The notes beneath the pieces were generated by a model. That model did not search any database, had not been told where the DNA came from, and was given only the letters and a program-made list of their open reading frames with translations. The position numbers were made by a program, and so were the translations under genes. From assembly GCA_944376685.1 (NCBI GenBank), contig CALWDN010000005.1, forward strand, positions 1 to 46,900: a stretch of 46,900 bases of DNA, in the 5' to 3' direction. This document shows positions 1-9,059 of the stretch, one piece after another; positions within the stretch are counted from its first letter, which is position 1; each line of letters starts with the position of its first letter. The DNA is from an uncultured Mediterraneibacter sp. GTDB taxonomy: Bacteria > Bacillota > Clostridia > Lachnospirales > Lachnospiraceae.

Positions 1-1
1 G

Positions 2-880
2 CTGTCGTTAAAACAGGGCATCGCGGAGGATCATTATATATTCGGAAACGGGGCGGCGGATCTGATCTACCGGCTGGCGCTGGCGGAGAAACCGGAGCGT
101 GCGCTGATCCCGGTTCCTGCATTTTCCGAATATGAACAGGCGCTGAAAACGGTCGGATGCAAGATTACATATTATGAGACGAAACCTGAGAGTTGCTTTT
201 GTATAGATGAGCATTTCCTGAAAGAACTGGATGGACAGTATGATATGGTGTTTCTCTGTTCGCCGACCAATCCGTCCGGGCAGGTGATCGGGAAAGAACT
301 GCTGATGGAGATCGCTAAGATCTGCGAGGACCGCGGGATCCGGCTGGTGCTGGACGAGTGTTTTATCGGATTTCTGGAGAATGCGGATGAACGGTCCATG
401 CTGGGTGAGACCGAACAGCATCCACATTTATTTCTTCTCCGGGCATTTACGAAGATCTATGCCATGCCTGGAATGCGTCTGGGATACGGCGTCTCTTCTG
501 ACCGTGACCTGCTGGAGCGGATGGAGGAAGCCGGACAGCCCTGGAGCGTCTCTGTCCCGGCGCAGATGGCCGGGCTCGTTGCGCTGGATGAGGATGAGTA
601 TGTGTGTGAAGCGCGGAGGCTGGTGCGCGTGGAACGGGAGTTCCTCGAAGCTGAACTGACAAGAATGGGAATTGATTTTGTTTCTTCTGATGCAAATTTC
701 ATTCTCATACATGAAGGAGCAGATCTTTTCAACCGGCTCAGATCCGGCGGGATCCTGATCCGGGACTGTGCAAATTATCCGGGACTTGGACAGGGGTGGT
801 ACCGGATCGCCGTGCGGACGCGTGAGGAAAACGCGCGCCTGCTGTCTGCCATAAAGGAGATAAAGGAGGGCGGAAAATGA
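2..880 (+). CDS. cobD: Threonine-phosphate decarboxylase-like aminotransferase, 5' end outside window
   Basis: This is a fold-type I PLP enzyme of the CobD/HisC group. CobD decarboxylates L-threonine-O-3-phosphate to aminopropanol phosphate, the linker of the cobalamin lower loop. The reading frame is open from base 2, so 292 residues are visible and the N-terminus is missing. Visible landmarks are [11 protein letters not shown] near the start, the PTNPSG motif near residue 87, an LVLDE block, and the PLP lysine in [16 protein letters not shown] (codon 452-454). The first methionine in frame (245) is too far inside the fold to be the start. The stop overlaps the next gene, cobyric acid synthase, by 4 bases (ATGA), which supports the cobalamin assignment over histidinol-phosphate aminotransferase. 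HisC activity cannot be ruled out from sequence alone. Confidence 0.87.
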   Translation: MSLKQGIAEDHYIFGNGAADLIYRLALAEKPERALIPVPAFSEYEQALKTVGCKITYYETKPESCFCIDEHFLKELDGQYDMVFLCSPTNPSGQVIGKELLMEIAKICEDRGIRLVLDECFIGFLENADERSMLGETEQHPHLFLLRAFTKIYAMPGMRLGYGVSSDRDLLERMEEAGQPWSVSVPAQMAGLVALDEDEYVCEARRLVRVEREFLEAELTRMGIDFVSSDANFILIHEGADLFNRLRSGGILIRDCANYPGLGQGWYRIAVRTREENARLLSAIKEIKEGGK

Positions 881-2412
881 AAGGTTCGATCATGATACAG
901 GGGACTATGTCCAATGCCGGGAAGAGTGTGCTCGCAGGCGGACTCTGCCGGGTGCTCCGTCAGGACGGATACCGCGTGGCCCCTTTTAAATCCCAGAATA
1001 TGGCGCTCAATTCCTTTATCACCCGGGACGGGCTGGAGATGGGGCGTGCCCAGGTGATGCAGGCGGAGGCGGCCGGGATCGAACCGGACGCGGCCATGAA
1101 CCCGATCCTGCTCAAGCCGACCAACGATACCGGCTCCCAGGTGATCATTAACGGCCGGTCCGTCGGCAATATGTCTGCGGTGGAATATTACCGGCATAAG
1201 AAAGAATATATTCCTTATATCATGGAAGCCTATGAGAAGTTAAGGCGGCAGTATGATGTGATCGTGATCGAGGGGGCGGGCAGCCCGGCCGAGATCAATC
1301 TGAAGCAGGATGATATAGTAAATATGGGGCTCGCAGAGCTTGTGGACGCACCGGTTCTGCTGGCCGGGGATATCGACCGGGGCGGTGTATTTGCCCAGCT
1401 CATCGGGACGGTCATGCTGCTGGAAGAACAGGAGCGGCAGCGCATCAGGGGACTGATCATCAATAAATTCCGCGGAGACGTCTCCATCCTGAAGTCGGGA
1501 CTGCGCATGCTGGAGGAGCGGGCCGGGATCCCGGTGACGGGGGTGGTCCCGTATTTTCATCTGGACATCGATGAGGAGGACAGCCTGACCGAGCGTTTTC
1601 AGAAGAAGGACGGGGCGGGACTTTTAGAGATAGCAGTGATCCGGCTTCCCAGGATCTCGAACTTTACGGATATTGCCCCGCTGGAGGCCATGGAGGAAGT
1701 AAATGTCAGGTATGTCTCCTCGCCGGCGGAGTTCGGATCGCCGGATGCGATCATCCTGCCGGGCAGCAAGAATACCATACAGGATCTGCTCTGGATGCGT
1801 CAGAACGGGCTGGAGGCGAAGATATTAAGGCACGCTTCTTCGGGCGGCCTTGTATTCGGCATCTGCGGCGGCTATCAGATGCTGGGAGAGGAAGTATCCG
1901 ATCCCTTCGGGGCGGAGCAGAAGGGGGCTGTCCGGGGGATGGGACTCCTGCCGGTGCAGACCGTTTTCAATGAAGAGAAGACGCGAACGCGGGTCGAAGG
2001 GCGGTTCCTGAGCCTGGGCGGGATCCTGCAGGAATTAAACGGAACCGCGTTTGAAGGATATGAGATCCATATGGGCGAGAGCGTCCTTCTGGAGTCCGCT
2101 GGAGCCGGCAGGACCGGCAGCCGGGCGCTTGTGGAATTCTCCGCCCTGCAGGAGCCGGGGCGCAAAGCGCATACCGACGGCGCCTGGAGCGGGAATGTAT
2201 ACGGATGCTACGTCCACGGGATCTTTGATGCGCCGGGGTGCGCGAAAGGATTCGTAAGCGCCCTGCTGAAAGAAAAAGGGTATGATCCGTCCCGGATCAA
2301 AGTGACGGACTGGAAGGCATACAAGGAAGAGCAGTATGATAAGCTGGCGGACATTATCCGGGAAAGCCTGGATATGGATCGCATTTATCAGATCATTGAA
2401 ACAGGGAAATAG
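877..2412 (+). CDS. cobQ: Cobyric acid synthase (glutamine-dependent amidotransferase)
   Basis: CobQ/CbiP amidates the b, d, e and g side chains of adenosylcobyrinic acid a,c-diamide using glutamine and ATP in the cytoplasm. The 511-residue length is normal for the family. The N-terminal dethiobiotin-synthetase-like domain opens with [13 protein letters not shown], followed by [11 protein letters not shown] and [16 protein letters not shown]. The C-terminal class I glutaminase domain carries the nucleophile in [10 protein letters not shown] (Cys330) and the catalytic histidine in YVHGIFD (His447). The start overlaps the cobD stop and is preceded by AAGGAGGGCGG. It lies in an operon with cobD upstream and hemC 12 bases downstream. 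Assignment is secure; whether the organism uses the CbiP (anaerobic) name is only a naming matter. Confidence 0.96.
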   Translation: MKGSIMIQGTMSNAGKSVLAGGLCRVLRQDGYRVAPFKSQNMALNSFITRDGLEMGRAQVMQAEAAGIEPDAAMNPILLKPTNDTGSQVIINGRSVGNMSAVEYYRHKKEYIPYIMEAYEKLRRQYDVIVIEGAGSPAEINLKQDDIVNMGLAELVDAPVLLAGDIDRGGVFAQLIGTVMLLEEQERQRIRGLIINKFRGDVSILKSGLRMLEERAGIPVTGVVPYFHLDIDEEDSLTERFQKKDGAGLLEIAVIRLPRISNFTDIAPLEAMEEVNVRYVSSPAEFGSPDAIILPGSKNTIQDLLWMRQNGLEAKILRHASSGGLVFGICGGYQMLGEEVSDPFGAEQKGAVRGMGLLPVQTVFNEEKTRTRVEGRFLSLGGILQELNGTAFEGYEIHMGESVLLESAGAGRTGSRALVEFSALQEPGRKAHTDGAWSGNVYGCYVHGIFDAPGCAKGFVSALLKEKGYDPSRIKVTDWKAYKEEQYDKLADIIRESLDMDRIYQIIETGK

Positions 2413-2424
2413 GAAGGAAATTCG

Positions 2425-3312
2425 ATGCATAAAACAGTAAGGATTGGAAGCAGGGAAAGCCTGCTGGCGGTGCGGCAGGCAGAGATCATCCGGGATCAGA
2501 TCCTGCGGCTCTGCCCGGAGACGGAAGTCGAGATCGTGACCATGAAAACGACCGGGGATAAGATCCTTGATAAAAGCCTGGCGAAGATCGGCGGCAAAGG
2601 GCTTTTTGTAAAAGAACTGGATCGGGCGCTCATGGACGGACGGATCGATATCGCGGTCCACAGCTTAAAAGATGTGCCTATGGAGGAGAACCCGGATTTC
2701 CCGATCCTGGCCTGCGGGCGGCGGGAGGATCCCAGGGATGTGCTCCTTCTTAAACCCGGGCTTGAAGGGCTGCCGGAAGACGGTGTGGTCGGTACATCCA
2801 GCAGCCGGCGGATGATCCAGATGAAACGGCTCTTCCCGGGCTGCTCTTTTCGCGGGATCCGGGGGAATGTACAGACCCGGCTGCGGAAACTTGAGACAGA
2901 GGGATATGACGGTACACTCCTGGCGGCAGCAGGATTAAACCGCCTTGATATGGCGCATGTGATCGGAAAATATTTTTCCGTGGATGAGATCATCCCGGCG
3001 GCGGGGCAGGGCATTCTGGCTGTCCAGGGCAGGAAAGATGCACGCTGGGAGTGGCTGGATCAGATCAATGACCGGGACGCACGCGCAGCGGCGGAGGCGG
3101 AGCGGCAGTTCATCCGTGCGGTCGGCGGAGACTGTACGTCTCCCTGTGCGGCGCATGCGCAGATCCATGGCAGTGAGCTGAAGCTGACCGGATTATATTA
3201 CAGGGAAAATTCAGAGGATTATGCGACGGATACGATCATAAGCGAGATCTCAAAGGCGCGTCAGGCGGGGGAAGAACTGGCGCAGAAAATGATGAGCCGG
3301 GCAGAGGACTGA
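2425..3312 (+). CDS. hemC: Porphobilinogen deaminase (hydroxymethylbilane synthase)
   Basis: HemC polymerises four porphobilinogens into hydroxymethylbilane, the committed step toward uroporphyrinogen III. The protein has 295 residues. It begins with RIGSRESLLAVRQAE, contains KTTGDKILDKSL and GGKGLFVKELD, then the HSLKDVP motif and VGTSSSRR. The likely dipyrromethane-cofactor cysteine is Cys237 in VGGDCTSPC. An AGGAAGG ribosome binding site precedes the ATG. It sits between cobQ and the cobA-hemD fusion, so this block makes uroporphyrinogen III and channels it to corrin. Confidence 0.96.
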   Translation: MHKTVRIGSRESLLAVRQAEIIRDQILRLCPETEVEIVTMKTTGDKILDKSLAKIGGKGLFVKELDRALMDGRIDIAVHSLKDVPMEENPDFPILACGRREDPRDVLLLKPGLEGLPEDGVVGTSSSRRMIQMKRLFPGCSFRGIRGNVQTRLRKLETEGYDGTLLAAAGLNRLDMAHVIGKYFSVDEIIPAAGQGILAVQGRKDARWEWLDQINDRDARAAAEAERQFIRAVGGDCTSPCAAHAQIHGSELKLTGLYYRENSEDYATDTIISEISKARQAGEELAQKMMSRAED

Positions 3313-3332
3313 CCGGGAAAGAAAGAGGTTAT

Positions 3333-4916
3333 ATGGAAACAGGAAAGAATCATTCAGAAAAATATACAGGACCGGCTGGAAAAGTCTGGCTGGCCGGGGC
3401 CGGGCCGGGCGATGCGGGCCTGCTCACGGTGAAGGCCGCGGAGCTGATCAAAAGTGCGGATGTGATCGTCTATGACGCCCTTATCAGCGCTGAGATCCTG
3501 AGCCGGATCCCGACGGAAACGGAAGTGATCTATGTGGGCAAGCATGCAGGAAACCATCCGGTGCCGCAGGATGAGATCAACCGGATCCTGGTGCGGGAGG
3601 CGAAAAAAGGCAAAAAAGTGCTCCGTCTTAAAGGCGGAGATCCGTTCGTCTTCGGGCGGGGCGGCGAAGAACTGGAAGAACTGATCCGGGAAGGCATTTC
3701 CTATGAAGTGGTCCCGGGCATCACATCTTCCGTGGCGGTGCCCGCTTATGCGGGAATCCCGGTCACGCACCGGGATTATACCTCTTCCTTCCATGTGATC
3801 ACCGGACATGCCAGAAAGGACGGGACGCTCAGTATTGACTTTGAGTCCCTGGTAAAACTGAACGGAACGCTTGTGTTTCTGATGAGCATATCTTCTATGG
3901 AAATGATCCTGAACGGACTGATGAACGCCGGAATGCCGTCCGTGATGCCGGCCGCTGTGCTGGAGCGGGGGACCACTGCGCGTCAGAGAAGAGTGACGGC
4001 TACGGTGGGAACATTAAAAGAAGAGGCGGACCGGGCCGGGATCCGCACGCCGGCGATCATCCTTGTAGGAAAAGTCTGCGCCCTTTCAGAACAACTGCAC
4101 TGGGCGGAAGACCGGCCTCTTGGAGGGCGGCAGTTCCTGCTTACAAGGCCCCGCCAGAATATGTCCGTTCTGGCAGGACGGCTGAGGGATCTGGGGGCAC
4201 AGGTCATTGAGATGCCGGCGATCCGGACAGAGATGATCACGCCAAATGAACCTTTGCGGGAGGCGCTCGTGAGGTTCGGCGAGGTGAAACAGCAGAGGTG
4301 GCTTGTCTTCACAAGCCCGATCGGGGTGTCTGTATTTTTTGATCTGATCCGGGAGATGCGGATGGATCTTCGGGATATATTTGGACAAAATCGTGTGAAG
4401 ATCGGCGCCATTGGTTCCGCTACCGGGGCCGCGCTCGAAAAGCACGGTCTGTTTCCGGACGCGGTGCCGGATGTTTACAGCGCGGGACAGCTTGGTGAAA
4501 AACTGGCGGAGACCGCAGAAGCCGGGGATCATATCCTGATCGTCCGTGCCGAAAAAGGATCCGAAGAACTGATCCCGCCCCTTACAGAGGCGGGGCTAGA
4601 GGTTGAGGATATCCCGCTGTACCGCACGGTATACGAGATGGATCCGCTGCTCAGGGACGAGACAGCGGAATTGTTCCGGGACGGAGAGATCGATGCCGTG
4701 ACATTTACAAGCGGCTCCACTGTCCGCGGCTTTGCGGCTGCAATGAATGTCGGGGATGAAAAGCCGGGACTGGATTTCAGCCGGATCCGCGCCGTGTGCA
4801 TCGGGGAGCAGACTGCACGTGCCGCAGCGGAATACGGAATGCAGATCGCGACCTCCAGACAGGCGTCCATGAATGCGATGGTGGAGAAGATACTGGAACT
4901 GTACGGCCGGGGATGA
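3333..4916 (+). CDS. cobA-hemD: Uroporphyrinogen-III C-methyltransferase / uroporphyrinogen-III synthase fusion
   Basis: This is a bifunctional protein of 527 residues. The N-terminal part (about 15-255) is a SAM-dependent tetrapyrrole methylase: VWLAGAGPGDAGLLTVKA, the LKGGDPFVFGRGGEE motif, GITSSVAVPAYAGIPVTHR. It methylates uroporphyrinogen III at C2 and C7 to give precorrin-2. The C-terminal part (about 265-527) is HemD, which cyclises and inverts ring D of hydroxymethylbilane; its landmarks are FLLTRPRQN, VFTSPIGV and a late FTSGSTVRGF. Such fusions are common in Clostridia. It lies 20 bases after hemC, so the hemC product passes directly to it. The fusion boundary is approximate. Confidence 0.95.
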   Translation: METGKNHSEKYTGPAGKVWLAGAGPGDAGLLTVKAAELIKSADVIVYDALISAEILSRIPTETEVIYVGKHAGNHPVPQDEINRILVREAKKGKKVLRLKGGDPFVFGRGGEELEELIREGISYEVVPGITSSVAVPAYAGIPVTHRDYTSSFHVITGHARKDGTLSIDFESLVKLNGTLVFLMSISSMEMILNGLMNAGMPSVMPAAVLERGTTARQRRVTATVGTLKEEADRAGIRTPAIILVGKVCALSEQLHWAEDRPLGGRQFLLTRPRQNMSVLAGRLRDLGAQVIEMPAIRTEMITPNEPLREALVRFGEVKQQRWLVFTSPIGVSVFFDLIREMRMDLRDIFGQNRVKIGAIGSATGAALEKHGLFPDAVPDVYSAGQLGEKLAETAEAGDHILIVRAEKGSEELIPPLTEAGLEVEDIPLYRTVYEMDPLLRDETAELFRDGEIDAVTFTSGSTVRGFAAAMNVGDEKPGLDFSRIRAVCIGEQTARAAAEYGMQIATSRQASMNAMVEKILELYGRG

Positions 4917-4945
4917 AATCAGAAAACCGGAAGGAAATATAAATA

Positions 4946-5353
4946 ATGCTGGAAGATAAAGACTATGTAATGCGGATGATCCATGAGAGTATCCGTATGT
5001 TGATCAGACTGATTTTTAACAGGGATATTGATAAAAATGAAGATATGGGAATTTCGCTGGAGACAGCGGAACTGTATCGGAAGCTGATCACGATGGCTGA
5101 TGCCGGGGAGATAAATGAAGCGGAAAATCTTTTGCTGGACGGCCTGCGTGAAAATGACAAGACCTGTTTTGAGACGGCGCTGCTTTTTTATGAGAAGCTG
5201 AGCGGAAAGGACGATGAGTTCCTGGCTGAACATGATTATTCCCGGCAGGAGATTGTGGACGGTGTGAAATATGTTGTAAATTTCTACGGGTATGGGAGTC
5301 TGCTGGAAGTATTTACAGAGGATATTTTTGCAGATGAAGGCATGGAAACATAA
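4946..5353 (+). CDS. DUF6483 family protein, function unknown
   Basis: A 135-residue acidic, helix-rich protein resembling the DUF6483 family of Clostridia (start MLEDKDYVMRMIHE, then RMLIRLIF). No catalytic motif, signal peptide or membrane segment is visible. The body (LYRKLITMADAGEINEAENLLLDGL) reads like a TPR-type or ferritin-like helical bundle, but that is only an impression. It starts 29 bases after cobA-hemD behind AAGGAA and is the last gene before a strong terminator, so it is probably co-transcribed with the cobalamin genes. A role in tetrapyrrole metabolism would be guilt by association only. Confidence 0.72.
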   Translation: MLEDKDYVMRMIHESIRMLIRLIFNRDIDKNEDMGISLETAELYRKLITMADAGEINEAENLLLDGLRENDKTCFETALLFYEKLSGKDDEFLAEHDYSRQEIVDGVKYVVNFYGYGSLLEVFTEDIFADEGMET

Positions 5354-5355
5354 AG

Positions 5356-5404
5356 AAAAGGATACGGCTGGCATGTAAATTGCACAGCGGTATCCTTTTT
5401 TGAA
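5356..5404. terminator. Bidirectional intrinsic terminator after DUF6483
   Basis: AAAAGGATAC (5356-5365) pairs with GTATCCTTTT (5390-5399), extended by GGCTG against CAGC inside the stem. The arms give U-tracts on both strands. It lies between convergent ends: DUF6483 (plus) and the nuclease pseudogene (minus). Confidence 0.85.
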
Positions 5405-5409
5405 TAATT

Positions 5410-6217
5410 TTATTCTTTCCAGTACTTCAGCATATAGCTCTCAGCATCTTCCGGGGAAAGATCATATTTTACCTGTATTTTTGCGAGAGTCTTTTCCCGG
5501 GATAAATTGAGTTCCTGAAGAGTGGAGATAAGATTGCATATACCTGTATTTAAACCTTCAAGATACCCCTCCTGTTTTAGGGTTTTGTTATGTAGTTCTT
5601 CATCATATGTTTCCAAGATCATCTGGATCACCTCTGATTTCTGGTCGGTCAGGATATCCTTAAGAATGTTGCCGTTTATACAGATATCTACGGCGTTTGT
5701 CACTGCCTGATCGAAGTCTGTGCCGGAAGTAAGCTCCTGCCGTACGGTTTCAACGAAAACAGCGTATTCGCGGAGTCTTTGGCATTTCTCCATCAGTTCT
5801 TTATTATGCCCGTAATTGATGTTCAACATGGTTGCTATACATTCCAGGGCGGGCGTCCGGGAGACAGGCGGCGCCTTGAACATGTCCGACAGTTTTAATT
5901 CCTGCCGGTCCGGTTCCTTTTCCGTCCCGTTGTAAAACACGAAATACTGCGGGAAGGGGAGCTCTTTCAGCGAGGAAGTATAAATGTCGATCTCATTTTT
6001 TACGATATATTTTTCGTAAAGCCTGCACAGGTAGATCAGTCCCCGAACCGGCATGTTCGGGTTAAAGGTGCTCTGATGTTCGTACAGGTTCATCATGCCG
6101 CTGATAAGAAATGAGATATTGGGCTTCCTTCTTCTGGAATACCATTCGGAAGAGCCCGTCCTTGTACTCCCTGTTTGCAATGGGATAATCCTGATCGTTA
6201 TGTAGTTTTCGGTTCAA
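5410..6217 (-). pseudogene. Rpn / PD-(D/E)XK nuclease family transposase, internal out-of-frame deletion
   Basis: The C-terminal part (frame ending at 5410) matches the Rpn/PD-(D/E)XK transposase-like family: ISFLISGMMNLYEHQSTFNP, MPVRGLIYLCRLYEKYI, ECIATMLNINYGHN, DILTDQKSEVIQMILETYDE. The natural start is a TTG at 6217-6215 behind GGAGGTG. It encodes a family-like N-terminus (NRKLHNDQDYPIANREYKDG, then LFRMVFQKKE) in a frame offset by one from the C-terminal part. The N-terminal piece runs out of homology near 6125 and the C-terminal piece resumes there. The segment that normally lies between them, which I estimate at about 60 residues including nuclease motifs, is absent. The 5410-6180 open frame beginning MQTGSTRTGS is therefore an artefact of the junction. 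In intact members, these proteins promote recombination. Confidence 0.78.
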
Positions 6218-6350
6218 TAATTACACCTCCATTATAGGAAAAAAAGTGGACAGTTGCAACCTTTTGCATGCGTAAAGCAGTGAAAGGAACAGCTGGCGGA
6301 AACCGCCGGATATGGCTTGCAGGACCTGAAAATATTTGAACAATGGCAGA

Positions 6351-6399
6351 GAAAGAAAAATCCCTGCCGGATGTTTGTCTATTATAGACCCCGGCAGGG
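6351..6399 (-). terminator. Intrinsic terminator downstream of the TetR gene
   Basis: CCCTGCCGG (6362-6370) pairs with CCGGCAGGG (6391-6399). An inner palindrome GTCTAT-T-ATAGAC (6377-6389) extends the hairpin. On the minus strand the stem is followed by ATTTTTCTTTCTCT, a good U-tract. It lies 54 bases beyond the TetR stop. Confidence 0.8.
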
Positions 6400-6452
6400 G
6401 AGAAATCAATGTGGCAGAATGCACAATCTTTTGTACTGTTTTTTTACGTTGT

Positions 6453-6986
6453 CTACAGCAGTGGTTTCAGACACCGAACGATCTGTTCCACCGTGGCAAC
6501 ATAGGTATCTGTATCAGCCTGCGGATTGTTCAGATAGGTGTGGTATGCGCCCTGTATGCAGTAGGATATCAGGATCTGCTTTGACATGTCATTTCTGAAT
6601 TCCGGATATTTATGAAAAAGCATTTCTTTCAGCGCAGTGTCGAGCCGGTATCCGAGATGGCTCTGTTCCCGTCCGGAAAAAAGGATCCGGATAAGTGAGA
6701 TCTGCGACATGAATGCCAGGCAGAGTTCCCGTGTATAGATATCTGATTTTTCGGGAGTATAGTCTTTCAGGTGACCGATGCTCCCGATGATCGAGGCGAC
6801 GGTTTCCTGTTCCATCGTTTCGGACAGGGCGTAGATGTCCTCGTAATGAGAATAAAAAGTCGACTTATTGATCATTGCGAGCTCACAGAGTTCTTTTACG
6901 GTGATCTTTTCAAGGGGCTTTTTTGAGCGCAGTTCAATGAACGCATTTTTAATGGCCTGTTCTGTTTTACGGATGCGGATATCCAT
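6453..6986 (-). CDS. TetR/AcrR family transcriptional regulator
   Basis: A 177-residue one-component regulator. The N-terminal helix-turn-helix (about residues 8-50) reads KTEQAIKNAFIELRSKKPLE, then ITVKELCELAMINKSTFYSHYEDI, a classical TetR DNA-binding domain. The C-terminal part (about 60-177) is a divergent helical ligand domain. The ATG at 6986 has AGGAGGTAAC upstream. The gene is transcribed away from glgB, with 179 bases between the two starts, so it could act on its own promoter and on glgB. The ligand is unknown, and no obvious drug-efflux gene is adjacent. Confidence 0.88.
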   Translation of the reverse strand: MDIRIRKTEQAIKNAFIELRSKKPLEKITVKELCELAMINKSTFYSHYEDIYALSETMEQETVASIIGSIGHLKDYTPEKSDIYTRELCLAFMSQISLIRILFSGREQSHLGYRLDTALKEMLFHKYPEFRNDMSKQILISYCIQGAYHTYLNNPQADTDTYVATVEQIVRCLKPLL

Positions 6987-7165
6987 CAGATGTTACCTCC
7001 TGTTTATTGTTGAAAAGTCGCATAACCCATCAATTTCAGACAAGAGTTGGTTATCCGACGCTTATCCGGAACTGCCGGTGTATTTATATTTGCTTTAAGG
7101 GTATCCTCATTATAGGACAAAAACCGACGGGTGTCGATTATTTCACGATGAAAAGGAGTAAAAAC

Positions 7166-8959
7166 ATGGATTATTACGGCTTCTATACAGGAAAATGTTT
7201 TGACGCGTATAAATATCTGGGCGCGCATGTCCGGTTCAAAGAAACGGGACGGGGGCGGGAGACCGTCTTCCGCACGTTTGCACCGATGGCGTCGCGGATT
7301 TCGGTGATCGGGGAATTTAATGACTGGACGGAGAGTCCGATGGAGAAGGTCTATGACGGAAATTTCTGGGAATTTGTTTCGGATCAGGCGAAGCCCGGCA
7401 TGATGTATAAGTACCGGATCTATGACCGGGCGGGCAATTTTGTCGATCACTGCGACCCGTACGGATACGGGATGGAGCTCAGGCCCAATACAGCGTCTGT
7501 TATCCGGGAGACGGATGCGTACCGGTTCCGGGATGAGAAATGGATGAAGGGCAGATCCGATCACCGGGCAAAGCCGCTGAACATATATGAGGTACATTTC
7601 GGGTCGTTTAAGAAGCCGGGAGAGGAGCCGGACGCCTGGTATGATTATGAGGAGATGGCGGATATCCTGATCCCGTACGTGAAGGAAAACGGATACAATT
7701 ATGTGGAGATCATGCCGCTGAATGAGTACCCCAGCGATGAATCCTGGGGGTATCAGGGAACCGGATTCTACAGTCCCACATCCCGGTACGGGACGGCGGA
7801 CCAGCTGCGGGCTTTCGTGGATGCCTGCCACCGGGAGGGGATCGGTGTGATCCTGGATTTTGTGCCGGTGCATTTTGCAGTGGACGGATACGCGCTGGCC
7901 GATTACGACGGTACGGCGCTCTATGAATACCCGCACAATGACGTGGGATACAGCGAGTGGGGAAGCCGGAACTTCATGCATTCCAGGGGCGAAGTGCGAA
8001 GCTTCCTGCAGTCGGCGGCGGAATACTGGCTCACTGAATACCATATGGACGGACTCAGGATGGACGCCATCAGCCGGGCTATTTACTGGCAGGGCATGCC
8101 GGAGCGGGGCGTGAATTCCAATGCAGTGGAATTTCTGAAATATATGAACCAGGGACTGAAAGCGCTCCATCCGGATGTGATCCTGGCGGCGGAGGATTCT
8201 ACTTCATTTCCGGGCGTGACGAAACCGGTGGAAGAGGGCGGCCTCGGATTCGACTATAAGTGGGATATGGGCTGGATGAACGATACTCTTGACTATTTCC
8301 GGACGGCGCCGGAATACCGGGCGGGGGATTATCATAAGCTGACCTTTTCTATGGCCTATTATTATGACGAGCGGTATCTTCTGCCGCTGTCCCACGATGA
8401 GGTGGTACACGGGAAGGCCACGATCCTGCAGAAAATGTACGGGGATTATGAGATGAAATTCCCCCAGGCGCGGGCGTTCTACATGTATATGTATGCGCAT
8501 CCGGGCAAGAAGCTGAATTTCATGGGAAATGAACTGGGCCATTTCCGGGAGTGGGATGAGAAGCGGGAACTGGACTGGGATCTTCTGGACTATCCGGCGC
8601 ACCGGGAATTCCATGAATTCATGAAAGCGCTGAACCGGTTCTATCTGGATCATCCGGCATTCTCGGAAGAGGATTATGACAGAACCGGCTTCAAATGGAT
8701 CGAATGCAGTGCGCAGGAGCAGTGCGTGTATGCTTTTGAGCGCCGTAGCCCGAAAGAGCGGATCGCGGCGGTCTTCAATTTTTCAGATGAGGAGCAGGAG
8801 TTCGTGGCGGATCTCGACGGGGAGAGCGTGATAAAGAAGATCTTTGACAGCGCCGGATCAGAAGACGGCGCAGAGCAGATATATGACAGGAAGAAAAACC
8901 GGTTCCGACTGCCACCGTTCAGCGCCGGGTATTACAGCATTTCAGGCGGGAAAGTATGA
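7166..8959 (+). CDS. glgB: 1,4-alpha-glucan branching enzyme (GH13)
   Basis: GlgB cuts alpha-1,4 glucan chains and re-attaches them as alpha-1,6 branches during glycogen synthesis. The start chosen (7166) has AAAAGGAG six bases upstream and gives 597 residues; the frame is open back to 7007 but without family similarity. An N-terminal CBM48 domain (VRFKETGRGRETVFRTFAPM; ISVIGEFNDW) precedes the GH13 barrel. Catalytic landmarks are DFVPVHF, the nucleophile Asp300 in GLRMDAIS, the acid/base Glu343 in AAEDSTSFPG and the His410-Asp411 pair in LPLSHDEV. No other glg genes are next to it, so it is a solitary glycogen gene here. It lies divergent from a TetR regulator. Confidence 0.95.
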   Translation: MDYYGFYTGKCFDAYKYLGAHVRFKETGRGRETVFRTFAPMASRISVIGEFNDWTESPMEKVYDGNFWEFVSDQAKPGMMYKYRIYDRAGNFVDHCDPYGYGMELRPNTASVIRETDAYRFRDEKWMKGRSDHRAKPLNIYEVHFGSFKKPGEEPDAWYDYEEMADILIPYVKENGYNYVEIMPLNEYPSDESWGYQGTGFYSPTSRYGTADQLRAFVDACHREGIGVILDFVPVHFAVDGYALADYDGTALYEYPHNDVGYSEWGSRNFMHSRGEVRSFLQSAAEYWLTEYHMDGLRMDAISRAIYWQGMPERGVNSNAVEFLKYMNQGLKALHPDVILAAEDSTSFPGVTKPVEEGGLGFDYKWDMGWMNDTLDYFRTAPEYRAGDYHKLTFSMAYYYDERYLLPLSHDEVVHGKATILQKMYGDYEMKFPQARAFYMYMYAHPGKKLNFMGNELGHFREWDEKRELDWDLLDYPAHREFHEFMKALNRFYLDHPAFSEEDYDRTGFKWIECSAQEQCVYAFERRSPKERIAAVFNFSDEEQEFVADLDGESVIKKIFDSAGSEDGAEQIYDRKKNRFRLPPFSAGYYSISGGKV

Positions 8960-9008
8960 AATTCTTATAAAATTCCGCACAGGATGCTTGCAGGAGCCGC
9001 CTGCGCAT

Positions 9009-9041
9009 ATTATTATTTTCTAATGGACAGAAAATAATAAT
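9009..9041. promoter_or_regulatory. Perfect 13-bp inverted repeat in the dnaK leader
   Basis: ATTATTATTTTCT (9009-9021) is exactly repeated in inverse as AGAAAATAATAAT (9029-9041) around the 7-base loop AATGGAC. It ends just before AAGGAG (9043-9048) and the dnaK ATG. It is not a CIRCE element (no TTAGCACTC/GAGTGCTAA). It could be an operator or an mRNA hairpin near the ribosome binding site. A role as a glgB terminator is less likely because no U-tract follows. Confidence 0.7.
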
Positions 9042-9059
9042 CAAGGAGATCGGACAGGG

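Noticed and set aside
7004..8170. 388-codon minus-strand frame opposite glgB
   Set aside because: It is antisense to catalytic motifs of the branching enzyme and has no start signal.
9009..9041. CIRCE element for HrcA upstream of dnaK
   Set aside because: The arms are ATTATTATTTTCT and its complement, not TTAGCACTC-N9-GAGTGCTAA.
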